Positions 11,691 through 23,758 of a DNA stretch of 64,000 bases are shown piece by piece. Source of the stretch: Cryptomeria japonica (taxonomy: Eukaryota > Streptophyta > Pinopsida > Cupressales > Cupressaceae); assembly GCF_030272615.1 (NCBI RefSeq), contig NC_081414.1:825868896-825932895 (forward strand), given 5' to 3'. Made by a program: the position numbers and the translations under genes. The number at the start of each line of letters is the position of its first letter. Position 1 is the first letter of the stretch. The notes beneath the pieces were generated by a model that ran no database searches, was not told the origin of the DNA, and saw only the letters and a program-made list of their open reading frames with translations.

Positions 11691-12500
11691 CTCCAATCTA
11701 AATACAACCATTGTTAAATTTGAAATGGTGAGTGGATTGGTCTAAGTCCAAGTGGTTTAACTTGAGCCTTTATGTTTGGAAATCCAAAGTTGAAACTAAA
11801 ACACAATTTCTTACATGGAAAATCATACACTATAAAGTTGTTGTGGGAGAATGTCTCTACTTTCTCTCTACCCACTCCACCAAATTACCATAAGTTGGAG
11901 ACCATTAAACATGGTTTTTGGCTATGTAAACATGCTCAAAAAATTTGGCAAACAATTATAATCGTTATTCCTAATATATTTAACATAAAATTAAGTTGGA
12001 AGACAACTTTGCTAGGGTTGCATCTTATCAGAATCTTATCTTATCATTAACATATTTTGATATATATTTGGTTGCTAAGATGCAAAGTTATTTTCTCTAA
12101 TACCTTCCCTCCTACGAAAGTGATTATGCATGGTCTATTTTCTTGTATTATTTTAGAACAAGACCCTCTCTTGCTAAATCCTTGAAAGAGAATCAACTAC
12201 AACCTAGAGCTTAAGAGACAAATCTATCAAGTTTAGTCCTAGTTAGTAGATGTTGCTAAAAACCACTATGGATCTCTATTCAAAATTGTGAATTTCATTA
12301 CAAAGGAGCATGTGTTGGATACTCTTGGAGAGAAGTGATATAAATCTTATTGTAAATTGAAAGTTGAATTTATTTGTTTCACTTAAAGGTTTTAAGTTGT
12401 AATGTTCCTCGTTGTAAACCTTTGTTGCAAATGTAGTCAAATTTAGATTTCTCTTGAAAGGCGTCTCTATTATACATTCTCTCTTTAATTAATACATGTA
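11690..12500 (+). mobile_element. LINE fragment, C-terminal ORF2 region
   Basis: Plus-strand frames give the tail of a plant L1-type LINE ORF2: WKSKVETKTQFLTWKIIHYK, then KHGFWLCKHAQKIWQ. This is the layout of the C-terminal zf-RVT region that follows reverse transcriptase. The segment crosses several frames with stops, so it is decayed. The reverse transcriptase core and endonuclease are absent. A related LINE tail, also on the plus strand, lies at 20640-21850. Confidence 0.6.
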
Positions 12501-13590
12501 TTTTTCCAGTAAAGAAAAATAGAGTTTTCCTAATCCCACATTGGTGATTTTAGTTATATTTACACGCCTTTGCAATTATATAATTATATTCTATGAGATG
12601 AAATTATGTTAAATTGACAGTATTTATTATCAAGCACATTTGTAGATATTTTTAATCATACCTTAATGAATGAAATCAATTAAATCTAGACCATCCAACT
12701 ACATTTTGGGTAATTCACCTTAGAAACAACTTTCTAAAAAATATACATAAATTGTTATATAGGTGTTGGTCCTACAAACTAGTTTGGCATAAATTATCTC
12801 TTTTATTTATTCACTATATAGGTAAAGTGGTAAAACTTTATATATAGAATACAGTATAAATAATGAGTATAGTTGAAGTCAATTAAGGGCAAGGTTGAAA
12901 GCTTTATATAATTATTGAATATAAGATATCTATGTTTGGATAGTTTTGTTTGTGATTTCTTTTTTATTTTCTAAACTATATTATCTTGGCGATTAACTTA
13001 ACAATATGTTTGTCTAAGATGTTAATTTTGTGTATAAGTTACTTGAAATGACATGGATTTATCTTGATATTTATTTTCTTTTATATTTTTTTATTGGAAA
13101 CATGCATTTATATTATAACAAATAATGTACAAAGAAGAAACAAATAATGTACAAAGAAGATGTCTTTCAAGAGAAAGACCAGGAAAGAAAATAAAATTGA
13201 CTACAGCTGAAACTAAGCTTTACAACGAGAAATATAACAGTATGAAATCTTTAAGTGAAAGAATATAAGAGCAAGTTTCTTATTTTGAAGATTTTTGTGG
13301 TAAGTGGTACCTCCTTGTATTAAATCACCAGAAATCGTGCTCAAAACATTCAGTCTAATTCTGGATTTTATAATGACTGTAAGACAGCAACTCGCGTACA
13401 ACAATTTTGTATTGGTTTTTATACTTTTCAAGGAGTGGTTTTCTTTGAGAAGTGGGTACTACAATGGGCATTTCCTTGGATTTTCGTGAGAGTTTGCATT
13501 TCTAAAATGTTAATATTTTGGTACTACCTGCCTGTAGGCAAAGGATTTGTCACATCCCTCGCTCTAGGAGAGAAAGAAAATAAATAAATG
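12501..13590. other. No recognisable gene
   Basis: AT-rich, with short frames only. It contains a 22-bp near-perfect tandem duplication at 13119-13160 (unit starting CAAATAATGTAC). Confidence 0.4.
13119..13160 (+). repeat. 22-bp tandem duplication
   Basis: Adjacent copies of CAAATAATGTACAAAGAAGA at 13119 and 13141. Simple slippage. Confidence 0.85.
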
Positions 13591-13599
13591 AAAAAGTAT

Positions 13600-13960
13600 A
13601 CCTGGCATTTTATGTTGGAGGCATTTGCAGTAGCTATAGAGAGGTACTTTGCCAAAGAAGAGAATATGGATAAAAATCTCTGAGGCAAGGATGCCTTGAG
13701 CAGAGCGAGCTCACCTATCACACCAAGAGGGGAGTATGGCACCCCTCTGCAGCATAAGGACAGTCAGGAGAGGGTACAAGAAAAAATGGATAATAAAGAT
13801 ATGTGAGGAGGATAAATGAGATAGGATCTTTCAAACAATGGCATAGAATTCATTAAGATCATTGGGGCCTATTGCTACTCCATCAATAGGCATTGCAGGC
13901 TTTGCTTGTGCTTTTTATGTTCTATCTACTAGTATGGTGTGGCTATGAGGTGTCCTTTGT
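13600..13960 (-). other. Possible exon relics of an unrecognised host gene
   Basis: On the minus strand a candidate acceptor (TTATGCTGCAG, near 13756) is followed by an open, protein-like run, VPYSPLGVIGELALLKASLP to ATANASNIKCQ. It ends at a candidate donor CAG/GTATAC near 13603. About 130 bp upstream, near 13860-13920, a second short run reads AKPAMPIDGVAIGPNDLNEF and then stops. Amino-acid composition and splice-like edges look gene-like, but I recognise no family. The frames may equally be chance. Confidence 0.25.
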
Positions 13961-14765
13961 GATGTATGGGATTGGTATTCAAGGAAATGTTGGTATAGTG
14001 AAGTTCATCATCATTGGGAATGAATAACTTGTCAAGAATGTTGACGATAGGGTATTTAATAAGTATATTTTTTTGTAGGTCTTGTTTGGTATGGTGGGGA
14101 GATGAAAAGGTACGAGCTTATGATAATCGTCATTTGGTTACTATTATTTTTTTATTCACAACAAGTACTAACATAATCGATTTAACATTTTATTTAATAA
14201 TTTTGGAGTGCCGACTCTATAACATTTCTAACCATAGTCATGGCATCAAGTCTTTGCCTCAACTCATAAACTTATGCTAGAATGTGCTAGGCTTCCAATG
14301 TTTGGATCATCCCTAGACCTAAACCTAGACGTTGAGGGTCCATTCATAATGGCCCTACCTGCATATCTCTTCTTAGGGATTGGAGACTTCATTGTTCACA
14401 AGATAATAGAAAATCTCCTTCCTCACATTTGAGATGAGGTCTTTGATCTCTCATTTAAATCACAACTATTCATCTAGCTTATTCTTTTAATGTAATTTAA
14501 TTACAATAAAATAATAAAAAACACATTCCAATCAAGTATTGATTTCACGTTAATATTATGAACATGAAAAAAATCACGTAGAGACCCTCCCATACAAGCA
14601 TCACATGTTCACATAACAATTGGCTCAACCATACATCATCTACACCCAATGATTTGATTTACTAGATAGATAAGCATTAAGTACTATAAGACAACAAACA
14701 ACAACCAAGAGGAAGAATGATGAAATTATGAAAAGATTAAAACAAATAACTCTTACAAAATATCA
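13961..14765. other. No recognisable gene
   Basis: AT-rich sequence. An 88-codon plus-strand open frame at 14014-14280 has no known motif and is probably chance. Confidence 0.4.
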
Positions 14766-14769
14766 ATCT

Positions 14770-15600
14770 AAATTCGGGGTGGTATGAAACTGAATTGTTC
14801 CAACAATTTTTGCTTCACCATAGAACACGGATCCTTATGTCCTAAATTTCTTTTTTTAGAAAAATATATAAGATCACAAGTGGATCCATTATCCAATCTT
14901 TGATCTTTTAAGAGAGGTATCCATTGCCATACTTTCATCAGGAGCTTCCCCTCAAATTTCTCCCTTTGTGCTTCATCAATGGTGGTAATGCAATCTTCAA
15001 TAGCAATAGACATTTGTTACTTTTTCCTCCAAATGAAATGTTTTTCTTGTTACATGGGAAATTAGTAGTACCATGACCCACTCTACAACAACAAAGACAA
15101 ATTATTAAAAAGTTTTCAAGTTCAATTTGCTCCACCTAATCACCAAGTTTGAAAGAAAAGTTAATCCTAGTAAGAATCTCCTTGTTTTTCTCCATAAGCA
15201 CATAGAATCTAGCAAACAGTATATGTTTATGAATTTAGTGACTAAATTAATTTTAAAAAGTTAACCCTAGTAAGAATCTCCTTGTTTTTCTCCATAAACA
15301 CATAGAATCTAGCAAACAACATATGTTTATGAATTTAATGATTGAATTAGTAGCAAAATATTGTTCAAAAGAATCAACTGTAAGCATGAAAATCTTTTCA
15401 TCCCAGTACTCCAAAGGTAATCACAACAATCTAATCCAAACAAGCAACTTGATGGAGTCATTATCCAATGGATTAAAGCTCAAAGACCAAATGTTTAAGG
15501 CACGGTCCATTAGGCCCCATGCACCAAGGACCTTCTCGCAAAGTCCAAGAGTAGTTATCCGAATTGAAAAAAGAAAATAAGAAAGAATTATTCAACAAAG
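14770..15600 (-). mobile_element. LINE ORF1 fragment (DUF4283-like plus zinc knuckle)
   Basis: Reading the minus strand from about 15480 gives LLVWIRLLxLPLEYWDEKIF, which matches the 'VWVRLPNLPLEYW' signature of plant LINE ORF1 proteins (DUF4283 RNA-binding domain). About 400 bp further along comes VEQIELENFLIICLCCCRVG followed by HGTTNFPC, the position and form of the ORF1 zinc knuckle. Stops and a 100-bp tandem duplication interrupt the reading, so it is dead. A further minus-strand run near 15890-15780 (AFGPNAAMHIAYNNDVFVG) may belong to the same element, but I do not recognise it. Confidence 0.6.
15159..15352 (+). repeat. 100-bp tandem duplication inside the LINE fragment
   Basis: Two adjacent copies start at 15159 and 15259 (AGTTAA(T/C)CCTAGTAAGAAT). 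They differ at several sites. The duplication lies between the DUF4283-like part and the zinc knuckle of the LINE relic. Confidence 0.85.
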
Positions 15601-16299
15601 AAAATACTTGACCTCTCAAATTCCATTTATGAAGAAATCATTAATGTTTGGATGAATCTCCCAGATCGTGAGTTCTTAAGCTAAGCAATTGACTTAGTAG
15701 AGAGGAAATCATAGATAGCAATTTGTATCTACCCCTCCACCTTGGCCTGGATAGGGACAATAGCATTTGAACCATTCTCACCACTAGCCACATTCACCTC
15801 CTTGAAATCCCTAGGGTGAACACCCATGCCAACACACCCAACAAACACATCATTGTTGTATGCAATATGCATAGCCGCATTAGGCCCAAAAGCCTACAAA
15901 GAAGAGAGGGGACTTACATTCTCAAGCTCGCTAAAACAGAAGACGGGGACACTACCAAATAGGAACCATCCAAATGCAACCCCAAGCAAGACTACTACTT
16001 TGCCAGCCAAAGCTACCACAAAGCAATCAGACAATTTAAATCACACACATTAAGGTTTGATTTTTAGACTTAAAAATGTTAAACACTTAGAATTGACTGG
16101 CATTCTCTAGTCTTAACATTTGGCAATTTGCATTTCTGCATTTCTATCTAATCTGCCTCCATAATGAATTGAACAAGTTGCAAAAAAAAAAAGAAAGAGC
16201 AAGAATAAAGTAGCCCAGAAAACGGCTCTAGGGCAGTTGACTGAGCCTTGTGTTCATTCTAAGAAACATTTGACCATCGCAATGGAAATGTGTAGGCAC

Positions 16300-16431
16300 A
16301 AGGAATTTTAATTGCTGAATGTATTTGGAATATATCTTCTACTTTGTTTACATATATAACCCACATGTTTTTTCACAAAGTTTGGCTTGACACCTGCCAA
16401 TAGCATTTGCTTGAAAATTTGGAAAGCGTTT

Positions 16432-16478
<47 letters not shown>

Positions 16479-16680
16479 AGACCTCATTACATTTTGTGTT
16501 GTGCATATCCTACAGTCATGTTGAGACAACACAAATCATACATTATATATTGAATCATAATTGCAGTGGATTTCTAAAATATCTATCATTCTCAGACTGG
16601 GATTTCCAAACCCAAAGCAAAGAGTTGAATATCTCTTTGAGGCATTCTATCAAACAGTTCAATGAAAAATTGAGTTATCA
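16300..16680 (-). pseudogene. Second PPR pseudogene fragment
   Basis: The minus strand reads ELFDRMPQRDIQLFALGLE (near 16660-16600), and later NAFQIFKQMLLAGVKPNFV (near 16430-16375). These are the end of one PLS-type PPR repeat and the start of the next (compare ARELFDRMPQRD and AL.IF.QM..AGV.PN). In plant PLS-class PPR proteins such motifs form arrays that bind organelle RNA. Here a pure AT microsatellite (16435-16476) and out-of-frame sequence separate the two pieces, so the gene is dead. The motifs resemble those at 2060-2410, and both may derive from related PPR genes. Confidence 0.7.
16435..16476 (+). repeat. (AT)n microsatellite
   Basis: An uninterrupted run of AT dinucleotides of about 42 bp inside the PPR pseudogene. 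It is likely polymorphic between individuals. Confidence 0.95.
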
Positions 16681-16699
16681 ACGGGTTAGTCATTTCCCA

Positions 16700-18900
16700 C
16701 ACTACTTTTTCTTAATTTTTTCATTTTATTTATCAAGAAAAAATGGCCTCCTCTAATCTCTACAAATCCATATATCTACATCAATGGTTTTGCTTGTGAA
16801 CATTTTTAATTCTAAATATATGCTCTGATAGTCTTGAAGAACACAAACAATTTGAACTAGTGGGTCATATTATAAGCCATCAAAACCAATCTTAAGCTAC
16901 AAAGTTAGAGCCACAACAATAGGGGTGCATAATAAGTAAAATGAACCAAGATTGATTCTAACGCTAATTTCAAGATTCACATTACCTCTACACCCCCCAT
17001 ACTATTGTTTGAAGGTAGTTGTCAACTTGTAGAAGCCGATAATGGGTATAAGAAGAAGAAGCTTATCATTTATCAACACATTAGTCCAATTGTCCTCACA
17101 TAACAAAGTCCAAGTCCGATCGATTACACCTATTAGAAGTGCACATCCAAGGCTTGCTAGAGTAGCAAGTTGTGTGTGCCATTTTAGGCCTAGATGCACC
17201 TATGCCGCTTGTCACCTACAATAATTTAATGAGCTTAGGTGATAACATGGAACATATAAAGTCAACATCATAGATATTAACTAGAATGTACTTACATAAA
17301 TCCCCATGTGTGAGATACACATGAAATTGCATGTCTTAAGTTCAAGCCAAAGAAGCTATAATACCATTTAGAGCATATTATAATGATAAGACATGAATTT
17401 GATAATTATTGATTTAACATTGAGTTTCGAATTGTTAGCACTTTCTATGATATCGTATTTTTGTGTCATATTACTTCTCATCACAAAGGAACAACATACA
17501 TAATGAGTATCATATACCTAGAAATGAAATCCATAAATGAATGAAATAAGCATCTCATAATTGGTTATATAATGGTTTGTCATAGTATATGTACAACAAT
17601 TAAGAACTATAAATAAAATATAACAAAAATGGAATGAACAATACAAAAGAACACATAATTTCTATTGGGTCATTGCCAAAGTAAATTCTTGAGAAACTTT
17701 ACTTGGAAGTGTAGATGGTTAAAATAGGAAGTTCTCTAGATGCCTCCCATTACTCTTCACATGTCTGCCAAAACATATTTATATAATTAAGGAAGTAATG
17801 AGCATACATCAACATATCCTAACAATAGTGCATGCACAATTTTAACTTTTTATAGAAGAAAACAATAAAATGACATATCGATAAAATGACAAATAATTAC
17901 ACTATATGCAAATCCAAGTAGTAACCATTAGAGTGAAATATCCCAAAATGTAGTGTGTTAACAAACATAGATTCATTGATACGTTAATCATCCACATTGT
18001 TGCTTCACCTCTCAATAAGTTTTGTAAGTTTCATCATGGTTAGGGTTGTTCCAAAATTTATGTTTTATTTCTTTCCCCCATGCATTTATTTTCATAATGC
18101 TCCCCTTCACTAAACTTATAATGAGTCACATATTTTCTTCTCCATTATCCTTGTCCTTGGCCTCTGCCACTTCCTCCTCTATAATTGTTATAGTGGTTGT
18201 GAATTTAATTTGAAGGATAGTTGGTAGCAAGGTGTCCATCCATGGTTTGTGGTGCCATATTTTATCCACTATTGATATTGTGCTATTTTTCTCCATTATG
18301 GTTGCTTGTAACCATGGTCTCATATATAAAATCCCTTTATAGTCAACCCTTGATCTTCAACATTCCCTTTTACATAGGTCCATTATCTTCACAATGGTGA
18401 TTACACCTTCTTTTTTCATCTTCCTCTCTTAACTAAAATTGAAGGGATGAACAATCATCTATTTCATAACTACCCCATTCCTCACAAATTTTGCAATATA
18501 AACTTTTCAATTTGCTTAGGATGTGTTAGCCTCAAATTTAAACTCAAAAAAATTAAGCTTTTGCATCAAAATTCTTATGTTGATTAATTTGTAATAAAAC
18601 TTTCCCTAATGACCTTTAAATGCTTAATATCTCACCATCTTTCAAAGTATAACCTACACTATTTTGATTGAATCCCTTAGAAAGAAGTGATACAACAAAG
18701 TGAAATTACAAAAATAGGTAAATTCCAAAATCTATACAAGATGGTGGAAATCCTCTTATGGGGATATTTTTGATGTTATTTTGGATTATGTGACTATTTT
18801 CTAGGTAAAAATGCCTTTAGGATATTTTTTTGTTAGAACATTTATGAAAATAATTAAATCTCAAGTTAGAAAACATCTTCCTATTTTGTTTGTTTGAGAT
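16700..18900. other. No recognisable gene
   Basis: AT-rich sequence. On the minus strand near 18510-18470 there is a weak Cys-rich phrase (YCKICEEWGSYEIDDC) that could be a decayed zinc knuckle, too weak to assign. Otherwise only short, motif-free frames are seen. Confidence 0.35.
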
Positions 18901-18904
18901 ATAA

Positions 18905-20570
18905 TGTACCAAAAGAAGGCTTAGTTTCTCTAAAAATAACAGTTCTACTCTATTACCTTTCTTTGCAATAGGGTCCCAAATCTTGTATCATTTCACACCA
19001 TTACTATACTTGATGAAGATACATTTGACAACCTTGTTGTCTAACTTTGTTTGCCACTCATTTGGCACACGTGCACATGCCTCACAACCAAAAACTCTAA
19101 GATGTCTCAATAAAGGCTTCAAGCCCAACTATGCTTCAATAGGTGTTTTATCAACAAGAGATGATGTGGGAGACTTGTTAATTAGGTAGTAGGTACTAGC
19201 AATAAATTTACCCAAAACAATTGTTCTAGAACAACACCACTCAACATACTTCTAGCCATTTCCATTAGTCTCCAATTCATTTTTTTTCTAACTCTATTAT
19301 GTTGTGGAGAATATAAAGTTATCTTTTGTCTATGAATGCCACAATCTTTAAAGAATCTATCAAAATCATTAGAGAAAAACTCACTACCATTATCAATTCC
19401 CAACCAGTTTATTTTATTTCTAGACCGTAATTTAACCATTTCTTTAAATTCATTAAATTGAGTGAAAACTTTATATTTTCTCTTTAGAAAATATACCCAT
19501 GTCCTTCCTTTATAACAATAAATAAATAAAACATAATATATGGATTTTTCAATGGAAGGAACATTTAAAGACCAAACACATCAGAATGAATAAGATCCAA
19601 TACATCATATATTTACAATAACTTGAGTAAACCTGAACGCGGTTTTGTTTTACATTAATGCAATGCTCACATAAAATAAAATCAAGATTACAATCAGTTA
19701 AACCATCAACAAGGTTTCTATTTTTCAAGATCCTCAGAGTCTTTTCTCCAATGTGATCATGTCTTGGGTGTTATAACATAGTCTTCTTTGTAGGTAATTT
19801 TGATTGAAAAGAAAGAGTATCATTGGGCACCCAAAAGCCACGACCATCCACTAAAGGTGAAACCCTCACCTCTTTCAATGAAGTAGCCACATATCTTATT
19901 TTCACAAAATTATTTTTATACTCAACAGTTTACACATCAAGCTTATACAATGCATGTACAAAATCTTTAATACCTCTAGAAATCACCATAGCACCTCTAA
20001 CCATCTTCAAAAAGACTACTTGTCAATAGGTACGTCTATTATTTTTCTCATAGATAATATGTTTCATGCCAATCCATGTATATGAAATACACCATTACAA
20101 AAAAATATTCTACCATCAAGAAACTTGATTCTAACTTTACCACAACCAATAATACTTAAATGAGAATAATAACTCAAGTACACCTAACCTCCATCAAATT
20201 CATCACATTCAAAAAATCAATCTCTATTAAAGGTCATATGGAAAGATGCATCTCAGTCAATTTACCATGAATCATTACCTACACAAGTTGCCAAAGCTAC
20301 AACAAATAAATCGTCATCTTCCTTCTTAGACTCTAAATTAGAATCAAGTTTCTTATTTTTCTTCTTCTTTCCTTCTTTGCACTCCTTATGGAAGCATCCA
20401 ACCTTACCATAGCTTCAACAAATGACTTTGGACTTTTTAGGAGATTTGGAAATCGCCTTGGACTTGGATTTATCACACTTCTCCTCATTCTTGTCTTTCT
20501 CCTTAGGTCTTTAATGAATATTTAGGGCCTCCCTGGAACTAATGGATACCTTCCTTATTTCTTCATGTTT
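18905..20570 (-). mobile_element. Old Ty1/copia fragment, same family as the 50.7-64 kb array
   Basis: This fossil aligns, in order and with nearly equal length, to about 53515-55175 of the young copia unit. It covers integrase, GAG-pre-integrase, protease and zinc-knuckle regions. A legible part on the minus strand is NGSEFFSNDFDRFFKDCGI, matching NGGEFCSNDFDRFCKDCGI of the young element. It is broken in many places. The LTRs and the reverse transcriptase half are absent. By eye roughly three quarters of bases agree, so it is much older than the right-hand array. Confidence 0.85.
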
Positions 20571-20639
20571 AGAAAGTTATTATTTCTCACTATGTTTAAT
20601 TCTTGAAAAGAAACATAAAAATGTAGGCCCATTTTTTTT

Positions 20640-21850
20640 CTTGTAGGAAGGATGCAAGTTGTGTAGAAAGTTATTGTTTCTTAGTATATTTATTTCACCT
20701 CTACTTGGTTATTTGTTGATTATCATTTTGAGAAGTTGTAGATGGTTTTGAGGGATTTCATATGGTTTGATGGAAAAGGTAATACAAAGAAGCATGGTGT
20801 AAATTGGTCATGTTGTTGCTTTCCAAAAAGTTTATGAGGCTTTGGGCTTAAGGATTTAAGGTTTCGAGGAATTTCTCTAGCAGTTAAATGTATTTTAAAA
20901 TATTGTGATGGCTTTGAGCCCTAGAAATTTTGATTATTAAAAAACCTATCTCTCTCTAAACCTAAGAAAGGTAGCTTGCTAGCCTCTTCATATGTAGCAT
21001 TTTTTGTTGGGTAATTTTAATGTCAATTTTTTTGGCTCTGCAATGTTTAATGACATTTGGAAGGTTGGGCAAAAATTAAAAACAATCTATGAATGTGATG
21101 CTCTTTCTCAAGATCTTGGTTCTTGTGTAAACTATAGGTCTATTTGGTGGAATTTAAATTTGAATGGAAAGCTCCTACTTCTCAACCAAGGATGTTTTTC
21201 TAAGGCTTGGGCTTCAAAAGGGATCTTTTCCTTCTAGGGCATTTTTGTTAATGAAGTTATTAAGACTGGGATCAAGTGAGATCTAATTTTGATGTTCCCT
21301 CTTTCCATCATATAATTTATTCAACTTTAAAATATTCATTGGGCAACTTTATTTTTCTAATTTCTATGATTTATGAGTTTGAGTTGTTCACAAAGATCTT
21401 CTTGAAAAATGGTACCTCTTTTGATCAAATTTTAGTTAAATTGTTGTATTGTATTTTGATTGGTATGGGGAGAATTTTTATTTGGATGAATAAGTTATGG
21501 AACCTTGATTGGTTTGAGTCCAAGTGGTCTAATAGATTATCCCATAGTTAGATCAACTATATGGAGAGTAAAGAAGCCCATTTTAGATGGTTTCTTTTGT
21601 TAAAAAAATAGTAGTTAATTTTGCTTTGCAGTCTTGTGGTTTTCTTGTTAGAATTTATGATTTGTGTGACCAATTAGAAACTTTTGAGCTTTTAATTTTG
21701 AATGCTTAAATATTTTTTCTTTGTGGTCATTATTTCTTTATGATCATGTTTCTTGGGATTGTAAATATGATTTCACTTGGATTGAGATTGTTGCTAGATA
21801 TGTGAATGTTTTGACTTCTAATCTTACAATTTTTTTGGCTCCCCTGGACT
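20640..21850 (+). mobile_element. LINE fragment, C-terminal ORF2 region
   Basis: Plus-strand frames read LRDFIWFDGKGNTKKHGVNW and CCFPKSLxGFGLKDLRFRGI, then LNLNGKLLLLNQGCFSKAWA. These are characteristic phrases of the region after reverse transcriptase in plant L1-type LINEs (compare 'FLRDFIW.G.....HLVKWD..C.PK..GGLGI..L'). Several stops and frame changes make it a dead 5'-truncated copy. The phrase ...WFESKW... near 21505 recurs in the fragment at 11690, which suggests the same LINE family. Confidence 0.7.
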
Positions 21851-21889
21851 AATGAACTTAAGCTTTATGATCAATTAACCAAATATGCT

Positions 21890-22402
21890 TCACACATGAA
21901 ACAACAAATGTAGAACAAACATGAAAAATATAACCATAAAAGGAGCACTAGATTTTATACATGGAAAACCTAAATGGGAAAAACAACAAAGAGTGTTAAC
22001 TCTCAAGATAATATAACTAGAAATATGGCTTTTTACAAAAGGGGTGGCTCGCTGCCAGACTGCTCACTGCAAAGATACAAAAGGCGACTTACTGTCGGAA
22101 TGCTTATTGCAATAGGTAGGATTGAACTTAAGAGGATTGCATCTCCAAATTCATGAGATCAATTCCAATATTAAGCTCAGATCACAATTCACACACTCTA
22201 CAATAGATCTGGTGAAATATAGACTCTATACAACTGTTCCGTAGCAGGTTTGGTGAAGGACCACTGCAACATTGAAATACTAACTACACTCTAACTCTGC
22301 ACCAACTGCTTTTGCGGTTTGCAACTCACACTTCACACTCTTCTACTATCTTTGTTGCTATGTCTCTTTCACATACACACATCTTCATACCTCATACATG
22401 TT
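21890..22402 (-). mobile_element. Probable remnant of a copia-type LTR
   Basis: A stretch with GGAAAACC...GGGAAAAAC near 21961-21982 resembles the GGGGAAAACCCT...GGAGAAAAACCCC block of the minus-oriented copia LTRs at 50.9 kb. Length and composition fit an LTR of a different family. Neither end could be fixed, so the call is tentative. Confidence 0.3.
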
Positions 22403-22418
22403 GGATGTTTGGGGAGAT
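22403..22418 (+). other. Polypurine tract before a 3' LTR
   Basis: GATGTTTGGGGAGAT lies immediately before the TGTTGG start of the next LTR. In LTR elements a purine-rich tract at this place primes plus-strand DNA synthesis. It marks the following LTR as a 3' LTR of a plus-strand element whose body is missing here. Confidence 0.5.
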
Positions 22419-23735
22419 TGTTGGTGATTGATGGTAATATGCTGCAAATATGTGCTTAATAGATATTTGAGAGATGTGTTGTCATTGATGTCAACATATT
22501 TCTGTATCTATGATAGTGATGCAGTGAAGTTCAATTAGTTGGTTTGTTCTATATGGTGATGATTAGAGTTTGCAGATTAAAGGGTTTGTAGAGGATTGCT
22601 TATAGATGATTCAGTGCAATTTCCAAAGGTCCACGTGAAGGTTTGATTGAGTTATGTATATTTGTGTTGTGGCTGGTTTCTCAACTATTCAATGATAACA
22701 ATGCTTATTATTTTGATTTGCATTGCTCCGTATTGTAATATCTTGATTTGTGGATTTGGAGGAATGTTTGGGACATTGATGTGTATCTTCAATTCAAGTG
22801 GTTCATGGTTTGGAGGACCGCAAGTTATTTTTCAAGGTTGACAGTCATTCCAATTAGTGCTCTTGAAGTTTGATATAATGATGATGTGTTTCTAGTAATT
22901 CATGTTTGTGCGGATGTTGTGATGGTGATTCATAATACTTGTGGATGTTTTTGGATCGTGTGGCTTTTGTGTTGGTGGTCCGCATTGATATTTGTATGTG
23001 TAATTAATGACTTTCTTTGATGTGTTAGTGTTCTTCATATTTGTGGTTGACTGGATGCTTGTAGCATGTTGCAGATGTTTGATGCCTAATTCTTGGAGTT
23101 GTTTCATGTTCGAGGCATGTGATATTGGTTTTTAATATGTCTTAGCCAAAATTGCTTGGTCCACATGTGATATTGTAGCATGTGTGGTCATATCTTTGTA
23201 ATTGAGTGTGTATCAATGAGAATCAAATAGTATGTGTGTTGAATGTATATATCTTTTAGAGGCAGAGAAGAGGTGTGAGAAGAAAGTTGTTATGTGCTTA
23301 ACCAAAATTATAACTAGGCATTAAAGAGATTCTATTTTTTTCAGTTCATGATCTTCCAGATGTGAACTGAATCTATTTGTAAGACAGTGAGTCTTCCCTA
23401 GGTTGTAGCCCTTGTTGTTTTTTAGTAGTGAGCTCTTGGCAGTGTGCCTGAATGCATGTGCATTCCCCATTATAATATATTTCTAATACTTATAATAGTA
23501 TCATCATATTTTGGGTAGGTTCCCACCATGGTTTTTCCCTTGACCGGGTTTTCCACGTCAAAAATATTGGTGTTATGTGTGTTCTTGATGTGTTGCTGAT
23601 TTATGATTTTATGTTTAATTATCAAAACTAAGAATATGTTTGATTTGTGTAAGTTTGTGAGACAATTGGTTCACCCCCCACCTCTTAGTTATCTGATCGA
23701 AATTAGAGCTATTTCATCAATACACCCATTCACCA
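22419..23735 (+). mobile_element. Copia-type LTR (3' LTR, body lost)
   Basis: It starts TGTTGGTGATTG. It carries TTGTCATTGATGTCAA about 60 bp in, and late in the sequence CCACCATGGTTTTTCCC and a GGTTCACCCCCCACC block. The same three landmarks, in the same order, occur in the solo LTR at 47506-49046. The right end is placed at TTTCATCA (about 23735) by eye only. No matching target duplication was found, so the element is probably truncated or nested. Confidence 0.55.
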
Positions 23736-23737
23736 TG

Positions 23738-23757
23738 CATATATATATATATATATA
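23738..23757 (+). repeat. (AT)n run
   Basis: A short AT dinucleotide run between two LTR remnants. Confidence 0.9.
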
Positions 23758-23758
23758 C

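Noticed and set aside
13560-13610. A very short intron next to the possible exon near 13.6 kb
   Set aside because: A donor and acceptor can be drawn, but the interval of about 40 nt is below the usual plant intron minimum.
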